A program made the position numbers and the translations under genes. A DNA stretch of 64,000 bases. Origin: Nonomuraea roseoviolacea subsp. carminata (GTDB lineage: Bacteria > Actinomycetota > Actinomycetes > Streptosporangiales > Streptosporangiaceae). The stretch lies in contig NZ_JAMZEC010000001.1 of NCBI RefSeq assembly GCF_024172185.1, positions 682,001 to 746,000 on the forward strand, given 5' to 3'. Below, in pieces: positions 27,385 through 35,191 of the stretch (the stretch's first letter is position 1; every line of letters begins with the position of its first letter). The notes under the pieces were generated by a model. It saw only the letters and a list, made by a program, of their open reading frames with translations, was not told the DNA's origin and made no database searches.

Positions 27385-27516
27385 ATGACCTACGGGTCCC
27401 TCAAGGCACAGGGCTGCCCCCCGGCCTGTCGCAACGGTCAGATCTGGAACCCGGGCACCGGTCCCTATCCGTGCCCGTTCTGCAGCTCGGGCGCCAAGCC
27501 CGGTAAGGCGCGTTGA
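27385..27516 (+). CDS. 43-residue CxxC protein
   Basis: ATG 27385 with AAGAAGGAG upstream. The protein has GCPPACRNGQIWNPGTGPYP followed by CPFC, giving paired cysteines that fit a small zinc ribbon. Its stop overlaps the WhiB start (TGATG). Confidence 0.6.
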   Translation: MTYGSLKAQGCPPACRNGQIWNPGTGPYPCPFCSSGAKPGKAR

Positions 27517-27809
27517 TGCGCGTCCGTGGCCGGGGCGCGGTGCGCGTTCTGCGTGCGGCGCTGGTGCAGGCCGGTCCGGTCTGCACCAGCGGCGACGCGG
27601 AGCTGTTCACCGGCCCCGACGCCTTCACCGACGAGCCGGCCGACGTCCGCGAGGAGCGTGAGGCGCGCGCCAAGGCGGTGTGCGCCAGCTGCCCGGCGCG
27701 GGTGCCGTGCCTGCTGTACGCGATGGCGATCAAGCCGCGCGTGGGCGTGTGGGCGGGCCTGACCTCTGACGAGCTGCGCGGCGTTGACGCGCGGGCGGAG
27801 GTGGCCTGA
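27516..27809 (+). CDS. WhiB-like transcriptional regulator
   Basis: A 97-residue protein. Four cysteines in the WhiB arrangement (C23, then AVCASCPARVPC with C56, C59 and C65) would hold an iron-sulfur cluster, and VGVWAGL matches the G-[VI]-W-G-G turn of the family. WhiB-like proteins bind sigma factor region 4 and tune transcription, and copies on actinobacterial plasmids and AICEs are common. It overlaps both neighbours by a TGATG junction. Confidence 0.9.
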   Translation: MRVRGRGAVRVLRAALVQAGPVCTSGDAELFTGPDAFTDEPADVREEREARAKAVCASCPARVPCLLYAMAIKPRVGVWAGLTSDELRGVDARAEVA

Positions 27810-28057
27810 TGCCTGCTGCTCGCTACTTCTCCGTGATCTCCCCGGCGCCGTGGAACAAGTCCGGCCAGGCCCGGATCACGGTCCGCACCGGCGGTTCGTA
27901 CGAGGTCTACCTCTGCGTCGGCAACCAGCGGGTTCCGCTGACCGAGGCGGAGGCGTGGGCGTCGTGGGTGGCGCTGGGCAACGCCCTGAGCGCCAGCTTC
28001 GGTCCCGTCCCCGAGTGGGCCGCCGACCAGGCCGACGACCGGGCGGGTGAGGGCTGA
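27809..28057 (+). CDS. Hypothetical AICE protein
   Basis: An 82-residue protein (ATG 27809) with YFSVISPAPWNKSGQARITV and VYLCVGNQRVPLTEAEAWAS; no named domain. It lies inside the overlapping transfer operon. Confidence 0.6.
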   Translation: MPAARYFSVISPAPWNKSGQARITVRTGGSYEVYLCVGNQRVPLTEAEAWASWVALGNALSASFGPVPEWAADQADDRAGEG

Positions 28058-28203
28058 TGGGCCGCTACCAGTGCCCGCTGTGCCAGAGCCTGCACCGCAG
28101 CGAGGACCAGGCCCGATGCCCGGTTCACGGCATGGGCTACTCGCCGCGCTGCCAGCAGTGCCGGCACGTGGCCGTGCTGACGCCGTGCGGGGGTGGCCGG
28201 TGA
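28057..28203 (+). CDS. 48-residue zinc-ribbon-like protein
   Basis: ATG 28057, overlapping the previous stop. MGRYQCPLCQSLH and GYSPRCQQCRHVAVLTPC give three CxxC-type pairs, consistent with a small zinc-binding protein. Its first residues closely match those of the next gene (MGRFQCIGCDRVH), suggesting duplication. Confidence 0.6.
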   Translation: MGRYQCPLCQSLHRSEDQARCPVHGMGYSPRCQQCRHVAVLTPCGGGR

Positions 28204-28373
28204 TGGGCCGCTTCCAGTGCATCGGCTGCGACCGCGTCCACACCGCCGCGACCGGCTGCCCGCGCTGCTGGATCGGGTGCCGGCAGGTGGAGATCTGCCG
28301 CGTTCACGGTGCCCGCCCGGTGCGTTCCTGCGGCTGCTGCCGCGTCCTGACCCGTGCTCAGACCGGACTGTAG
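28203..28373 (+). CDS. 56-residue cysteine-rich protein
   Basis: ATG 28203 overlaps the stop of the preceding gene. It has ten cysteines, mainly as CxxC pairs (FQCIGC, GCPRCWIGC, SCGCC), so it probably binds zinc. It is likely a paralogue of the gene before it. Confidence 0.6.
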   Translation: MGRFQCIGCDRVHTAATGCPRCWIGCRQVEICRVHGARPVRSCGCCRVLTRAQTGL

Positions 28374-28383
28374 GAGACCCGGC

Positions 28384-28566
28384 ATGACCACCACGACCCT
28401 GACGACCGGCCGGCCGATGCCGCTGGGGCCGGTCAAGCGCTGCCCGCGCTGCGCCACCGTGCTGGACGGCGGCCCGGTGCTGTTCCACTGCCAGTCCTGC
28501 AAGCGCGCGGTCTACGCCGCCGATCTGGACAACGAGATCCCCACCACACTGGGGAGGGCCGCATGA
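28384..28566 (+). CDS. 60-residue zinc-ribbon protein
   Basis: ATG 28384 with GGAG upstream. KRCPRCATVLDGG and FHCQSCKRAVYAADLD form two CxxC knuckles typical of a zinc ribbon. Function unknown. Confidence 0.65.
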   Translation: MTTTTLTTGRPMPLGPVKRCPRCATVLDGGPVLFHCQSCKRAVYAADLDNEIPTTLGRAA

Positions 28567-28832
28567 GCGAGGTCCGCGCAGGCGTGTCGATCTACCAGCC
28601 GCGCGCCAGCGAGATGACGCTGAGGCCGCACCCCGAGTCCAAGACGCTGTTCTTCACCCTGTCCACGGACCACGTGTGGTTCGCCCTGAACGCCGCTGAC
28701 AGCGACGTGGCCGCCGAGGCTGAGGCGATGGACCGGCTGGCCGAGCTGGCCACCGAGGCCGCCGCCCGGCTGCGCGCCCTCCACACCGTCATGGCCGGTG
28801 CCACGGCCGAGGGCGGGGGTGGGCGGTCGTGA
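28563..28832 (+). CDS. Hypothetical AICE protein
   Basis: An 89-residue protein with a four-base start/stop overlap on each side. The C-terminal half is a helix (AEAEAMDRLAELATEAAARL). No named domain. Confidence 0.6.
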   Translation: MSEVRAGVSIYQPRASEMTLRPHPESKTLFFTLSTDHVWFALNAADSDVAAEAEAMDRLAELATEAAARLRALHTVMAGATAEGGGGRS

Positions 28833-29026
28833 CGTCGCTGAGCCTGTCCGCTCGGGTGCTGTTGGCCGAGGTGGCTACCTGGGCGCGTGCCCGTCAGATC
28901 ATCATCGTCGCCGCTGTGGCCGGCCGCACCGCCGACTCCGCCACCCGCGCTTGGGCCGAGTGCCCGGCCAACTGGTGTGACCGACCCGGCTGCCCGAAGT
29001 GCTGGAGCCGGGGGTGCCCGCAGTGA
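28829..29026 (+). CDS. Small hypothetical protein with C-terminal cysteines
   Basis: A 65-residue protein (GTG 28829). A hydrophobic stretch ARQIIIVAAVAGRTADSATR precedes a cysteine-rich end (CPANWCDRPGCPKC). It may be peripheral to the membrane. Function unknown. Confidence 0.5.
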   Translation: MTSLSLSARVLLAEVATWARARQIIIVAAVAGRTADSATRAWAECPANWCDRPGCPKCWSRGCPQ

Positions 29027-29187
29027 GCACGCCCGTGCAGATCCGGCTGATCGGCGAGCCCGCCGACGTCGAGCGCGTGGCCGAGGTGCTGCGCGCCGCT
29101 CTCGACCTGTATGCCGAGTCGCGGCCCTACGCCAGCCGCCGCAACCCCTCCCACGTCCGCCTCTACCTGGAGGTTCTCCCGTCATGA
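29023..29187 (+). CDS. 54-residue hypothetical protein
   Basis: GTG 29023 overlaps the previous stop. The protein, VSTPVQIRLIGEPADVERVA onward, has a ferredoxin-like beta-alpha-beta pattern ending HVRLYLEVLPS. Function unknown. Confidence 0.55.
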   Translation: MSTPVQIRLIGEPADVERVAEVLRAALDLYAESRPYASRRNPSHVRLYLEVLPS

Positions 29188-29444
29188 CCGTCACGCTCAA
29201 CACCGGGCAGCCGTCCACCTCCGGTGCCGACACGCAGACGGAACCCACCCGCGCCGTGTTCGTCGTCATCACCGTGCAGACCGCCTACGGGGAGGTGTCC
29301 ACCAGCAGTCACGACCTGATCGTTCCAGTCGGCATGCGCCACTTGGACCTGCTGACGCGCGTGCTGAAGGAGCGCATCCCTGAGCACCTGCGCGGCAACT
29401 GCGTCGTGCTGCACTACTCGGTTCATCCGGCGGTGATCTCGTGA
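29184..29444 (+). CDS. 86-residue hypothetical protein
   Basis: ATG 29184 in a four-base overlap. It has a beta-rich core (AVFVVITVQTAYGEVSTSSH) and an amphipathic helix (MRHLDLLTRVLKERIPEHLR). Function unknown. Confidence 0.55.
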   Translation: MTVTLNTGQPSTSGADTQTEPTRAVFVVITVQTAYGEVSTSSHDLIVPVGMRHLDLLTRVLKERIPEHLRGNCVVLHYSVHPAVIS

Positions 29445-30076
29445 AGCGCATCGCCCCTGCCGTGGAGGTGGCTGGCCTCGCCGATCTGGTCGTCGCCTTG
29501 CGAGACGCCGCCCATCTGCCTGGCCTGCTGGTCTATGTCGCCGGCGAGCTCGGCGACAACGCCACCGCCGAGGCCCGTCCGTGCGGGTCGGCGCCGCTCG
29601 TCGGCGTGGGCGCCGACCTGCTGGACGACCACCGCTCGCCCGAGCTGGTGGGGTCGGTGGCGCACGAGATCGCCCATCACGCGCTCGGCCACCTGTCCGG
29701 CTGGCTGGTCCCGGCGCTGGACTGGCTCTACATCTGGACCTGCGTCGCGGGGATCATGAGCGCTTTCCTGCCGGTGCCCGGCTGGATCAGCCCGGCACTG
29801 CTGTCGCTCGCGCTCGCCGCCCGGCTGTGCGTGAGCTGGCTGCGTCGGGCGGCGGAGTTCGCCGCCGACCGGCACGCCGTCGCGCTGCTCGACAGCCTGG
29901 GCATGCCGGGCCGGCAGATCGTCACCGCGATGCTGATCCGGGACCTGGCCGTCGAGCCGATCTGGTACGCGATGGTCGGCTGGCTGGCCGGCACACACCC
30001 GCCCGCGCACGCCCGGCTTCGCCGCCTGGCCGACGCACCGTCGTTCACGCTGCACGGTCTGGAGGTGACGTCATGA
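29441..30076 (+). CDS. M48-like membrane metalloprotease
   Basis: A 211-residue protein (GTG 29441). VAHEIAHHALGHLSGWLVPA contains the zinc-metalloprotease HExxH motif with an additional histidine pattern like M48/HtpX enzymes. Two transmembrane segments follow (LYIWTCVAGIMSAFLPVPGW and LLSLALAARLCVSWL), then RRAAEFAADRHAVALL, which supplies the third zinc ligand (Glu) and the ADR-like motif of M48. The N-terminal part contains the usual surface-exposed hydrophobic region. Its place in a conjugation operon suggests a role in processing transfer proteins or remodelling the envelope, but that is inference. Confidence 0.8.
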   Translation: MKRIAPAVEVAGLADLVVALRDAAHLPGLLVYVAGELGDNATAEARPCGSAPLVGVGADLLDDHRSPELVGSVAHEIAHHALGHLSGWLVPALDWLYIWTCVAGIMSAFLPVPGWISPALLSLALAARLCVSWLRRAAEFAADRHAVALLDSLGMPGRQIVTAMLIRDLAVEPIWYAMVGWLAGTHPPAHARLRRLADAPSFTLHGLEVTS

Positions 30077-31065
30077 CCGCCACGTTCCCCTTGCCGGAAC
30101 CGACGCCAGAGGAGGTGTCGCGCGGGCTGGCCGAGCTGGAGCGTCACCTGCGCGACCAGGCGCAGCCCGCGCCCGCGACCGTCCCGGCGCCCGTCGACGT
30201 CCCGCCGGCCGCTACGGAGCCCGCCGCAGGGCCGAGCGAGACCGGGGGGCAGACCAAGCGGGTGCGCCGGCTGCGCGATGAGGTGGCCGAGGCGCACCTG
30301 CTGGCCGACCTGCAGGAGGACGAAGCGCCGCTGCTGGTGGACACGCCGAAGGTTCGCAAGCGCCGCAAGCGGGCGGCCGAGGCGGCCCGGCTGCACGAGC
30401 TGGCCAGCGACCCGGCGGCGGTGGCCTACCGCGACGCCAAGGTCCGCCGCACCGTGACCGTCATGGTCATGCTGGCCGCGTGCATCGCGCTGCTGGTCTC
30501 CAGCATCGGCGTGCAGGCATCGGTCGCCGCGGCTCTCGACCTCGCCCCGCACACGCTCGGCTGGTGGGCGGCGTTCGGTGTCGAGCCGGCGCTGTCGCTG
30601 CCGCTGCTGGCCGCCGTCGCCGTCCAGGCCTACAGCGCCATGCGCGGCCTGGTGGTGGACCGCAAGAGCCCTGAGGGGCGCAAACTGTTTCGGACCGAGG
30701 CGCTGCTGCTCGGGCTGACGCTGGTGCTCAACTGCTGGCCCGCGCTGGCTGGCGGATTCGATGCGCTGTCGCTGATCGTGCACAGCCTCGGCCCGGTGGC
30801 TGCGGTGACCGCGATCTGGGTGCTGCCCGCCCTGTGGTCGGTGCTCGCCGCCCTGCCCGTGCTCAAGACCACCGACGCCTCTACCGCTGCTACGTACAGC
30901 GTCAACGCCGCCAGCGTCGCCCCTCTCGTGGCACGGGCGCGCCGCCTGATCGAGGACGGCATGTTGCCCGAGCGGCCGAGCGCGAGCCGTCTGCAGCGGA
31001 CGTTGCGGTGCGGGATGGACGCGGCCCGCGCGGTGCGTGACGCGCTCGCTGAGGGAGCTTCGTGA
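30073..31065 (+). CDS. Transfer-associated multi-pass membrane protein
   Basis: A 330-residue protein (ATG 30073) has a proline/alanine-rich N-terminus, a strongly basic stretch KVRKRRKRAAEAARL, and about four transmembrane helices between residues 135 and 265 (VTVMVMLAACIALLVSSIG; TEALLLGLTLVLNCWPALAG). The layout is that of the DUF2637/Spd-type membrane proteins found beside FtsK-like translocases in AICEs and linear plasmids, which help spread DNA between hyphal compartments. The C-terminal helix LEDGMLPERPSASRLQRTL-like segment resembles a DNA-binding tail. Confidence 0.6.
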   Translation: MTATFPLPEPTPEEVSRGLAELERHLRDQAQPAPATVPAPVDVPPAATEPAAGPSETGGQTKRVRRLRDEVAEAHLLADLQEDEAPLLVDTPKVRKRRKRAAEAARLHELASDPAAVAYRDAKVRRTVTVMVMLAACIALLVSSIGVQASVAAALDLAPHTLGWWAAFGVEPALSLPLLAAVAVQAYSAMRGLVVDRKSPEGRKLFRTEALLLGLTLVLNCWPALAGGFDALSLIVHSLGPVAAVTAIWVLPALWSVLAALPVLKTTDASTAATYSVNAASVAPLVARARRLIEDGMLPERPSASRLQRTLRCGMDAARAVRDALAEGAS

Positions 31066-31331
31066 TGCGAACCCTCAGCATCACCGCCACCCCACGCACC
31101 CGCCACGGCTGGCGCGAGCGGCTGCAGGCCGGTGCGCGGGGGGCGCTGGCGATGCTGATGCTCCTCTCGACCGCCGCCGACGCCTGGCTGAGCGCGCTGC
31201 TCGGCCTGCCGCTGCTGGCGCCGGCGGTGCGCCGCCTGGCCGCTGTGATCGCAGATGAGTGCCGGGCGTGCGCGGCCGGCGCCATCGACGCCGACGTCAT
31301 CGAGGACCCGGAAAGGCAGGTGTGGCGTTGA
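31062..31331 (+). CDS. Small membrane protein
   Basis: An 89-residue protein (GTG 31062, ATG 31065) has one or two hydrophobic segments (GALAMLMLLSTAADAWLSAL and LLGLPLLAPAVRRLAAVI) and two C-terminal cysteines (DECRACAAG). It is probably part of the transfer complex, by position only. Confidence 0.55.
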   Translation: MMRTLSITATPRTRHGWRERLQAGARGALAMLMLLSTAADAWLSALLGLPLLAPAVRRLAAVIADECRACAAGAIDADVIEDPERQVWR

Positions 31332-31642
31332 TGGAGCGCCGCAACATCACCGAGCTGTCCACCGTCGAGTTCACCGGCTCGCTGGGGGCCGCCTTCCAGC
31401 ACTACGGCCGCCAGCTGACCGCGCTGGCGCAGCGATGGGGCACCGAGCTGGACATCGCCGCTGTCGACGCCGAGGCGGCGATGTCGTCGATGAAGGGCCA
31501 CGTGCTGCTGTTCGGGCTGGACTCCAAGGTCCGCGCCCGCCGGGTGGCCAAGCGGCTCAAGCGCGCCCGTGACCTGACCGCCGCGCTGGCCGAGCGCGGC
31601 GAGTCCTTCCACCGCAGCTACCGCAAGCACTTCCTGCCCTGA
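31331..31642 (+). CDS. Helical AICE protein, paralogue 1
   Basis: A 103-residue protein (ATG 31331). MKGHVLLFGLDSKVRARRVA and the following helix match the next gene (LKGHPLLMGLDVRARARRVA), so the two are a tandem duplication. Small proteins of this kind occur just before traB-like genes in AICEs; the function is not known. Confidence 0.6.
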   Translation: MERRNITELSTVEFTGSLGAAFQHYGRQLTALAQRWGTELDIAAVDAEAAMSSMKGHVLLFGLDSKVRARRVAKRLKRARDLTAALAERGESFHRSYRKHFLP

Positions 31643-31660
31643 CGAGAAAGGAGGCATCTG

Positions 31661-32035
31661 ATGGGGACCGGACACGCCCGGCTGGACGAGATCGCTGACA
31701 TCGAGTTCCACGGCAAGGTCGCAACGAAAATCGCCGAGTACACGCTGGCCACGCAGTGCTTCGCGCACGACATGGCCCGTGAGCTGGACGCCGCCGAGTC
31801 GGCCGCGGAGTCGGCGATGGGTGAGCTGAAGGGCCACCCGCTGCTGATGGGCCTGGACGTGCGCGCCCGCGCCCGCCGGGTGGCCCGCAACCTGCGCGAG
31901 GCGCGCGAGCTGGCCCAAGGCATCTCGGCCGAGGCGATCAAGTTCAACCTGCAGTTCCGCCAGGAGTTCCTGCAGGCCATGGAGGAAGCGCGTGCCACCA
32001 AGCGCAAGGAGTACAAGGGGAAGGTGGATCTGTGA
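31661..32035 (+). CDS. Helical AICE protein, paralogue 2
   Basis: A 124-residue protein (ATG 31661, AAAGGAGG upstream), homologous to the preceding gene through the KGHPLLMGLD core and longer at the C-terminus (FRQEFLQAMEEARATKRKEY). Its stop overlaps the start of the translocase gene (TGATG), suggesting coupled translation and a shared role. Confidence 0.6.
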   Translation: MGTGHARLDEIADIEFHGKVATKIAEYTLATQCFAHDMARELDAAESAAESAMGELKGHPLLMGLDVRARARRVARNLREARELAQGISAEAIKFNLQFRQEFLQAMEEARATKRKEYKGKVDL

Positions 32036-34350
32036 TGGCCCGCAACAGCAAGACGCCGTCCCTGCAGCTGGTGCAGGAGGCCACCATGGACCGGCTGGCC
32101 GCCTCGGCCGTCTCCAAGGTCGGCGTTCTCGTGCCGCCGTGGGCGGTGCTCGGCGTGGAGGCGGCAGCGGGTGCGATCTCGCACGGAATGTGGGGGCAGG
32201 CGCCGGCGGTGACGTGGGCGGCGGTCGGCTGCACCCTCGGCTCCACCGTGCTCACCGCTCTGACGTGGGCGGTGACGCATCAGCGCAGGTTGATCGGCCG
32301 TCTGCACGCCACGCTCACCACGGCGGCGGCGTCGGCGTGGTTCACCACCGTGACCATCACCGGCTTCGACGTCCCGGCCGTGACCGGTTCGCTGTTCTTC
32401 GGCGGCGCCACCCTAGCGCTGTCATGGAACATCCGCACCGTCATCCGCAACGCCGGCGGCGAGGAGGGCGAAGGCGGCGGCGACGCGCTGGCGTCACTGT
32501 TCAACCGCGCCAAGGAACAGGCCGGTCTGAAGGGGGCGCGGGTGCGGGCCATCGAAGTCACCGACCACAAGGTCAAGGGCCAGATGCAGCTACCGCCCGG
32601 GGAGAAGACCGCCGACGACGCCATCAAGGCCACCGACCGCATCGAGTCCGGCATGCAGCTGCCGCCGGGCAGCGTCATCGTGGCCCGCGACGACGACCGC
32701 GCCGACCGCGCGCACATCACCGTCTCCGACCCGCGCGCCATCCGCCAGCCCATCGCCTGGCCCGGCCCCTCCCACCCCGGCGCGTCGGTCGACAAGCCGC
32801 TGCGCATCGGCATCTACCAGGACGGCGACGACGTGCAGTACCGGTTCGTCGGCCACCACCTGCAGATCATGGGCCGCACCGGTTCCGGCAAGTCCATCGG
32901 CGGAGCCTGGAACATCATCGGCGAGGTCATCACCCGCGCCGATGCGGCGGTGTTCTCCATCGACATCAGCAAGGACGACCAGACCATGGGCCCGCTGCGG
33001 GAAGGGCTGCATCGCTTCGAGACCACCAAGGCCGGCGCGGTCGAGCTGATCCGCGCCATGCACGAGGCGATCCCGCAGCGCACCAAGTGGCTGGCCGACC
33101 ATGGCTACAGCGACTGGGAGCCCGGCTGTGGCCTGACCTACTGGTACCTGCACATCGAGGAGATCGCCAAGCTGGTCAACGAGATCGGCGGCCAGGACGA
33201 AGAGCGACTCGGTGAGATCCTCAAGGAGATGCGCTCGGCCGGCGGCAGCGTCATCCTGTCGCTGCAGCGCGCCGACTACACCCAGATGCCGACCCTGTTC
33301 CGCTCGCAGATGGCCAAGATGTGCTTCGGCCTGTCCGACCCCGACGACGTCAAGTACGGCGTCTCCGCGCGCCAGCGCAAGGCCGACGTGGCCCCGCACG
33401 AGTGGGAAGACCACTACCCCGGCATGGCCCTGCTGGACGCGCGCGGCATCCGCACCACCCACTACGCCATGCCGCTGCGCACCTTCTCCTGGGGCCGCAC
33501 CAGCGCCGAGGCCCGCGCGGCGATGGCCGCCCACGCCGCCGCGCACCCGGCAGCGGGCAAGCAGGTGGACCCGTTCACCGCCGCCCTGGCCCGTCCCACC
33601 GCGCCCGCCCGCACCGCGACGGCGGTGGAGGCCGGCGGGGCGCTGTCGCTGCCCCCCGGCGCTGCGCAGGAGTCGGCGCCGCGGGATGAGCAGGAGGAGT
33701 TCGCCGCCGACTTTGCCGAGCTGCTCGCCGACGCCGCCGAGCTGGTCATCGCCACCCAGCACGCCTCCCCGAGCATGCTGCAGCGCAAGCTGCGCATCGC
33801 CTGGCAGGACTGCCTGCGCCTGCTGGAAGCCCTGCAGCGCAAGGGCGTCGTCGGCCCGCCCGAGCCCGGCAGCGACAACCGGCCGGTCCTGATCGCGGCC
33901 GACGACCGCGCCGCCCCGGCCGTCATCGAGCACCTGCGCGAGGACGGCGACGTCGTCACCGAGACCCTGGCCCGCAGCGACGACCCGGACCCGGGCCTGA
34001 CGGCCGGCCCTGACGACGCCGTCCAGCAGCCCACCGAGCAGGAGGCCGACGCGCTGAAGGCGCCCGGCCCGGCGGTCAAGATGCACCCCGCCGAAGCCCG
34101 CCAGCTCATCCACGCCTGGCTGCGCAGCCGCCACCACCACGGCGCGCTCACCTTCACCGCCACCGACGACGACCTCACCAACGTGCGCCGCCAGACCGGC
34201 AACGGCCGAGGCTGGATCTACAAGGTCCTGACCGACCTGACCGACCGCGGCGTCCTGACCGTCAACGCCGCCGGCGCCACCCGCACCTACACCATCACCG
34301 ACCTGAGCCCGCTGGACCGCGACGACCACGCCGGCGAGCGCGCCGCCTGA
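32035..34350 (+). CDS. FtsK/TraB-family DNA translocase (conjugal transfer)
   Basis: A 771-residue protein (ATG 32035; GTG 32032 also possible) has two or three N-terminal transmembrane helices (residues about 25-125), then the RecA-like motor with Walker A GRTGSGKSIG (residues about 280-289). Walker B-like sequence lies in YWYLHIEEIAKLV and the conserved SVILSLQRADYTQMPTLFRS follows. Near residue 565 DAAELVIATQHASPSMLQRKL resembles the FtsK gamma/wHTH domain that reads DNA repeats. A further winged helix is at the C-terminus (WIYKVLTDLTDRGVLTV). In AICEs and Streptomyces plasmids this single protein moves double-stranded DNA between mycelia. The repeat array directly downstream is a candidate recognition site. 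Confidence 0.92.
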   Translation: MARNSKTPSLQLVQEATMDRLAASAVSKVGVLVPPWAVLGVEAAAGAISHGMWGQAPAVTWAAVGCTLGSTVLTALTWAVTHQRRLIGRLHATLTTAAASAWFTTVTITGFDVPAVTGSLFFGGATLALSWNIRTVIRNAGGEEGEGGGDALASLFNRAKEQAGLKGARVRAIEVTDHKVKGQMQLPPGEKTADDAIKATDRIESGMQLPPGSVIVARDDDRADRAHITVSDPRAIRQPIAWPGPSHPGASVDKPLRIGIYQDGDDVQYRFVGHHLQIMGRTGSGKSIGGAWNIIGEVITRADAAVFSIDISKDDQTMGPLREGLHRFETTKAGAVELIRAMHEAIPQRTKWLADHGYSDWEPGCGLTYWYLHIEEIAKLVNEIGGQDEERLGEILKEMRSAGGSVILSLQRADYTQMPTLFRSQMAKMCFGLSDPDDVKYGVSARQRKADVAPHEWEDHYPGMALLDARGIRTTHYAMPLRTFSWGRTSAEARAAMAAHAAAHPAAGKQVDPFTAALARPTAPARTATAVEAGGALSLPPGAAQESAPRDEQEEFAADFAELLADAAELVIATQHASPSMLQRKLRIAWQDCLRLLEALQRKGVVGPPEPGSDNRPVLIAADDRAAPAVIEHLREDGDVVTETLARSDDPDPGLTAGPDDAVQQPTEQEADALKAPGPAVKMHPAEARQLIHAWLRSRHHHGALTFTATDDDLTNVRRQTGNGRGWIYKVLTDLTDRGVLTVNAAGATRTYTITDLSPLDRDDHAGERAA

Positions 34351-34439
34351 GCGAGGCCCGGGGCGACCCATGACGACGGCGCCGCCCCCGCCCCTCGCGC
34401 GGCTGCGCGTGGGACGCCCGCAACGCACGCGAACGATCT

Positions 34440-34562
34440 TGTCACGCGTCTGTCACGGGCTCTGTCACACCGCCTGTCACGGGGCCGCTGTCACGGTGTC
34501 ACACCACCGCTGACCTGCAACACCCATCCCCAGCCCCTTTCCGTGACAGCCCACCCTGTCAC
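34440..34562. repeat. TGTCAC repeat array, candidate clt/TraB-recognition site
   Basis: TGTCAC occurs at 34440, 34451, 34463, 34475, 34489, 34497 and 34557, with one inverted copy (GTGACA, 34543-34548). Most copies continue with G. Spacings are 11, 12, 12, 14 and 8 bases, about one helical turn. The array lies in the gap immediately downstream of the FtsK/TraB gene, where the cis-acting transfer locus of such elements is usually found. Confidence 0.7.
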
Positions 34563-34614
34563 GACCACCACCGCCACCCGTCCATCTCGCCATGCCTCAA
34601 ATCAGGAGACCCCC

Positions 34615-34869
34615 ATGTCCAGCCCGTCGATCTTCACCACGTTCGCGACCCTCGCCATCTGCCTGACCGTCCTGGCGGTCCTGGCGGCCGGCCTGGCTGT
34701 CGCCTACCGGCACAGCCTCAAGCACCACCCCTACACCGACTGCCGCCGCTGCAAGGGCACCGGCCAGCGCCGTAGCTGGCTGTTCGCTCACTCCGTCGGC
34801 TACTGCCCCGACTGCACCGGCACCGGCCTGAAGACCCGCGCCGGCGTCCGCCTGTTCAACATCCGCTAA
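34615..34869 (+). CDS. Membrane protein with DnaJ-type zinc-finger motifs
   Basis: An 84-residue protein (ATG 34615, CAGGAG upstream) has one transmembrane segment (LAICLTVLAVLAAGLAVAYR) followed by DCRRCKGTGQ and YCPDCTGTGLK, two CxxCxGxG repeats like half of the DnaJ zinc centre. Small anchored zinc fingers of this type recur in AICEs. Function unknown. Confidence 0.7.
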   Translation: MSSPSIFTTFATLAICLTVLAVLAAGLAVAYRHSLKHHPYTDCRRCKGTGQRRSWLFAHSVGYCPDCTGTGLKTRAGVRLFNIR

Positions 34870-34891
34870 CCCGCACCCCGAAGGAACCAGC

Positions 34892-35152
34892 ATGCACCTG
34901 AGCACGCTCGCCGCAGCCTGCCTGATCGCCACCACCGCAGCCACCTGCGCCGCCCCACCGCCAACGCTGCCCTCCGCGTCCAAGACCGACCCCGCCGGAC
35001 TCGTCATGGGCACCAAGAACGACCGCGTCCTGATGATCGGCATTCTCAACCGCTTCCAGGCCTACGAGCGCTCCGCCACCCCGGCCCAGATCAGGGCCTG
35101 CACCAAGCGCCCCGACATGCGCTACCCGCAGTGCCTGCCCCCCACGCGCTGA
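34892..35152 (+). CDS. Small exported protein
   Basis: An 86-residue protein (ATG 34892, GAAGGA upstream) has a signal-like N-terminus (MHLSTLAAACLIATTAATCA) and a mature part with two cysteines and a conserved-looking NRFQAYERSATPAQIRAC. ATCA could be a lipobox-like site. Function unknown. Confidence 0.55.
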   Translation: MHLSTLAAACLIATTAATCAAPPPTLPSASKTDPAGLVMGTKNDRVLMIGILNRFQAYERSATPAQIRACTKRPDMRYPQCLPPTR

Positions 35153-35191
35153 CCCGCCATCGGCACCGTGTCTGAAAGGACGACCTCAACC

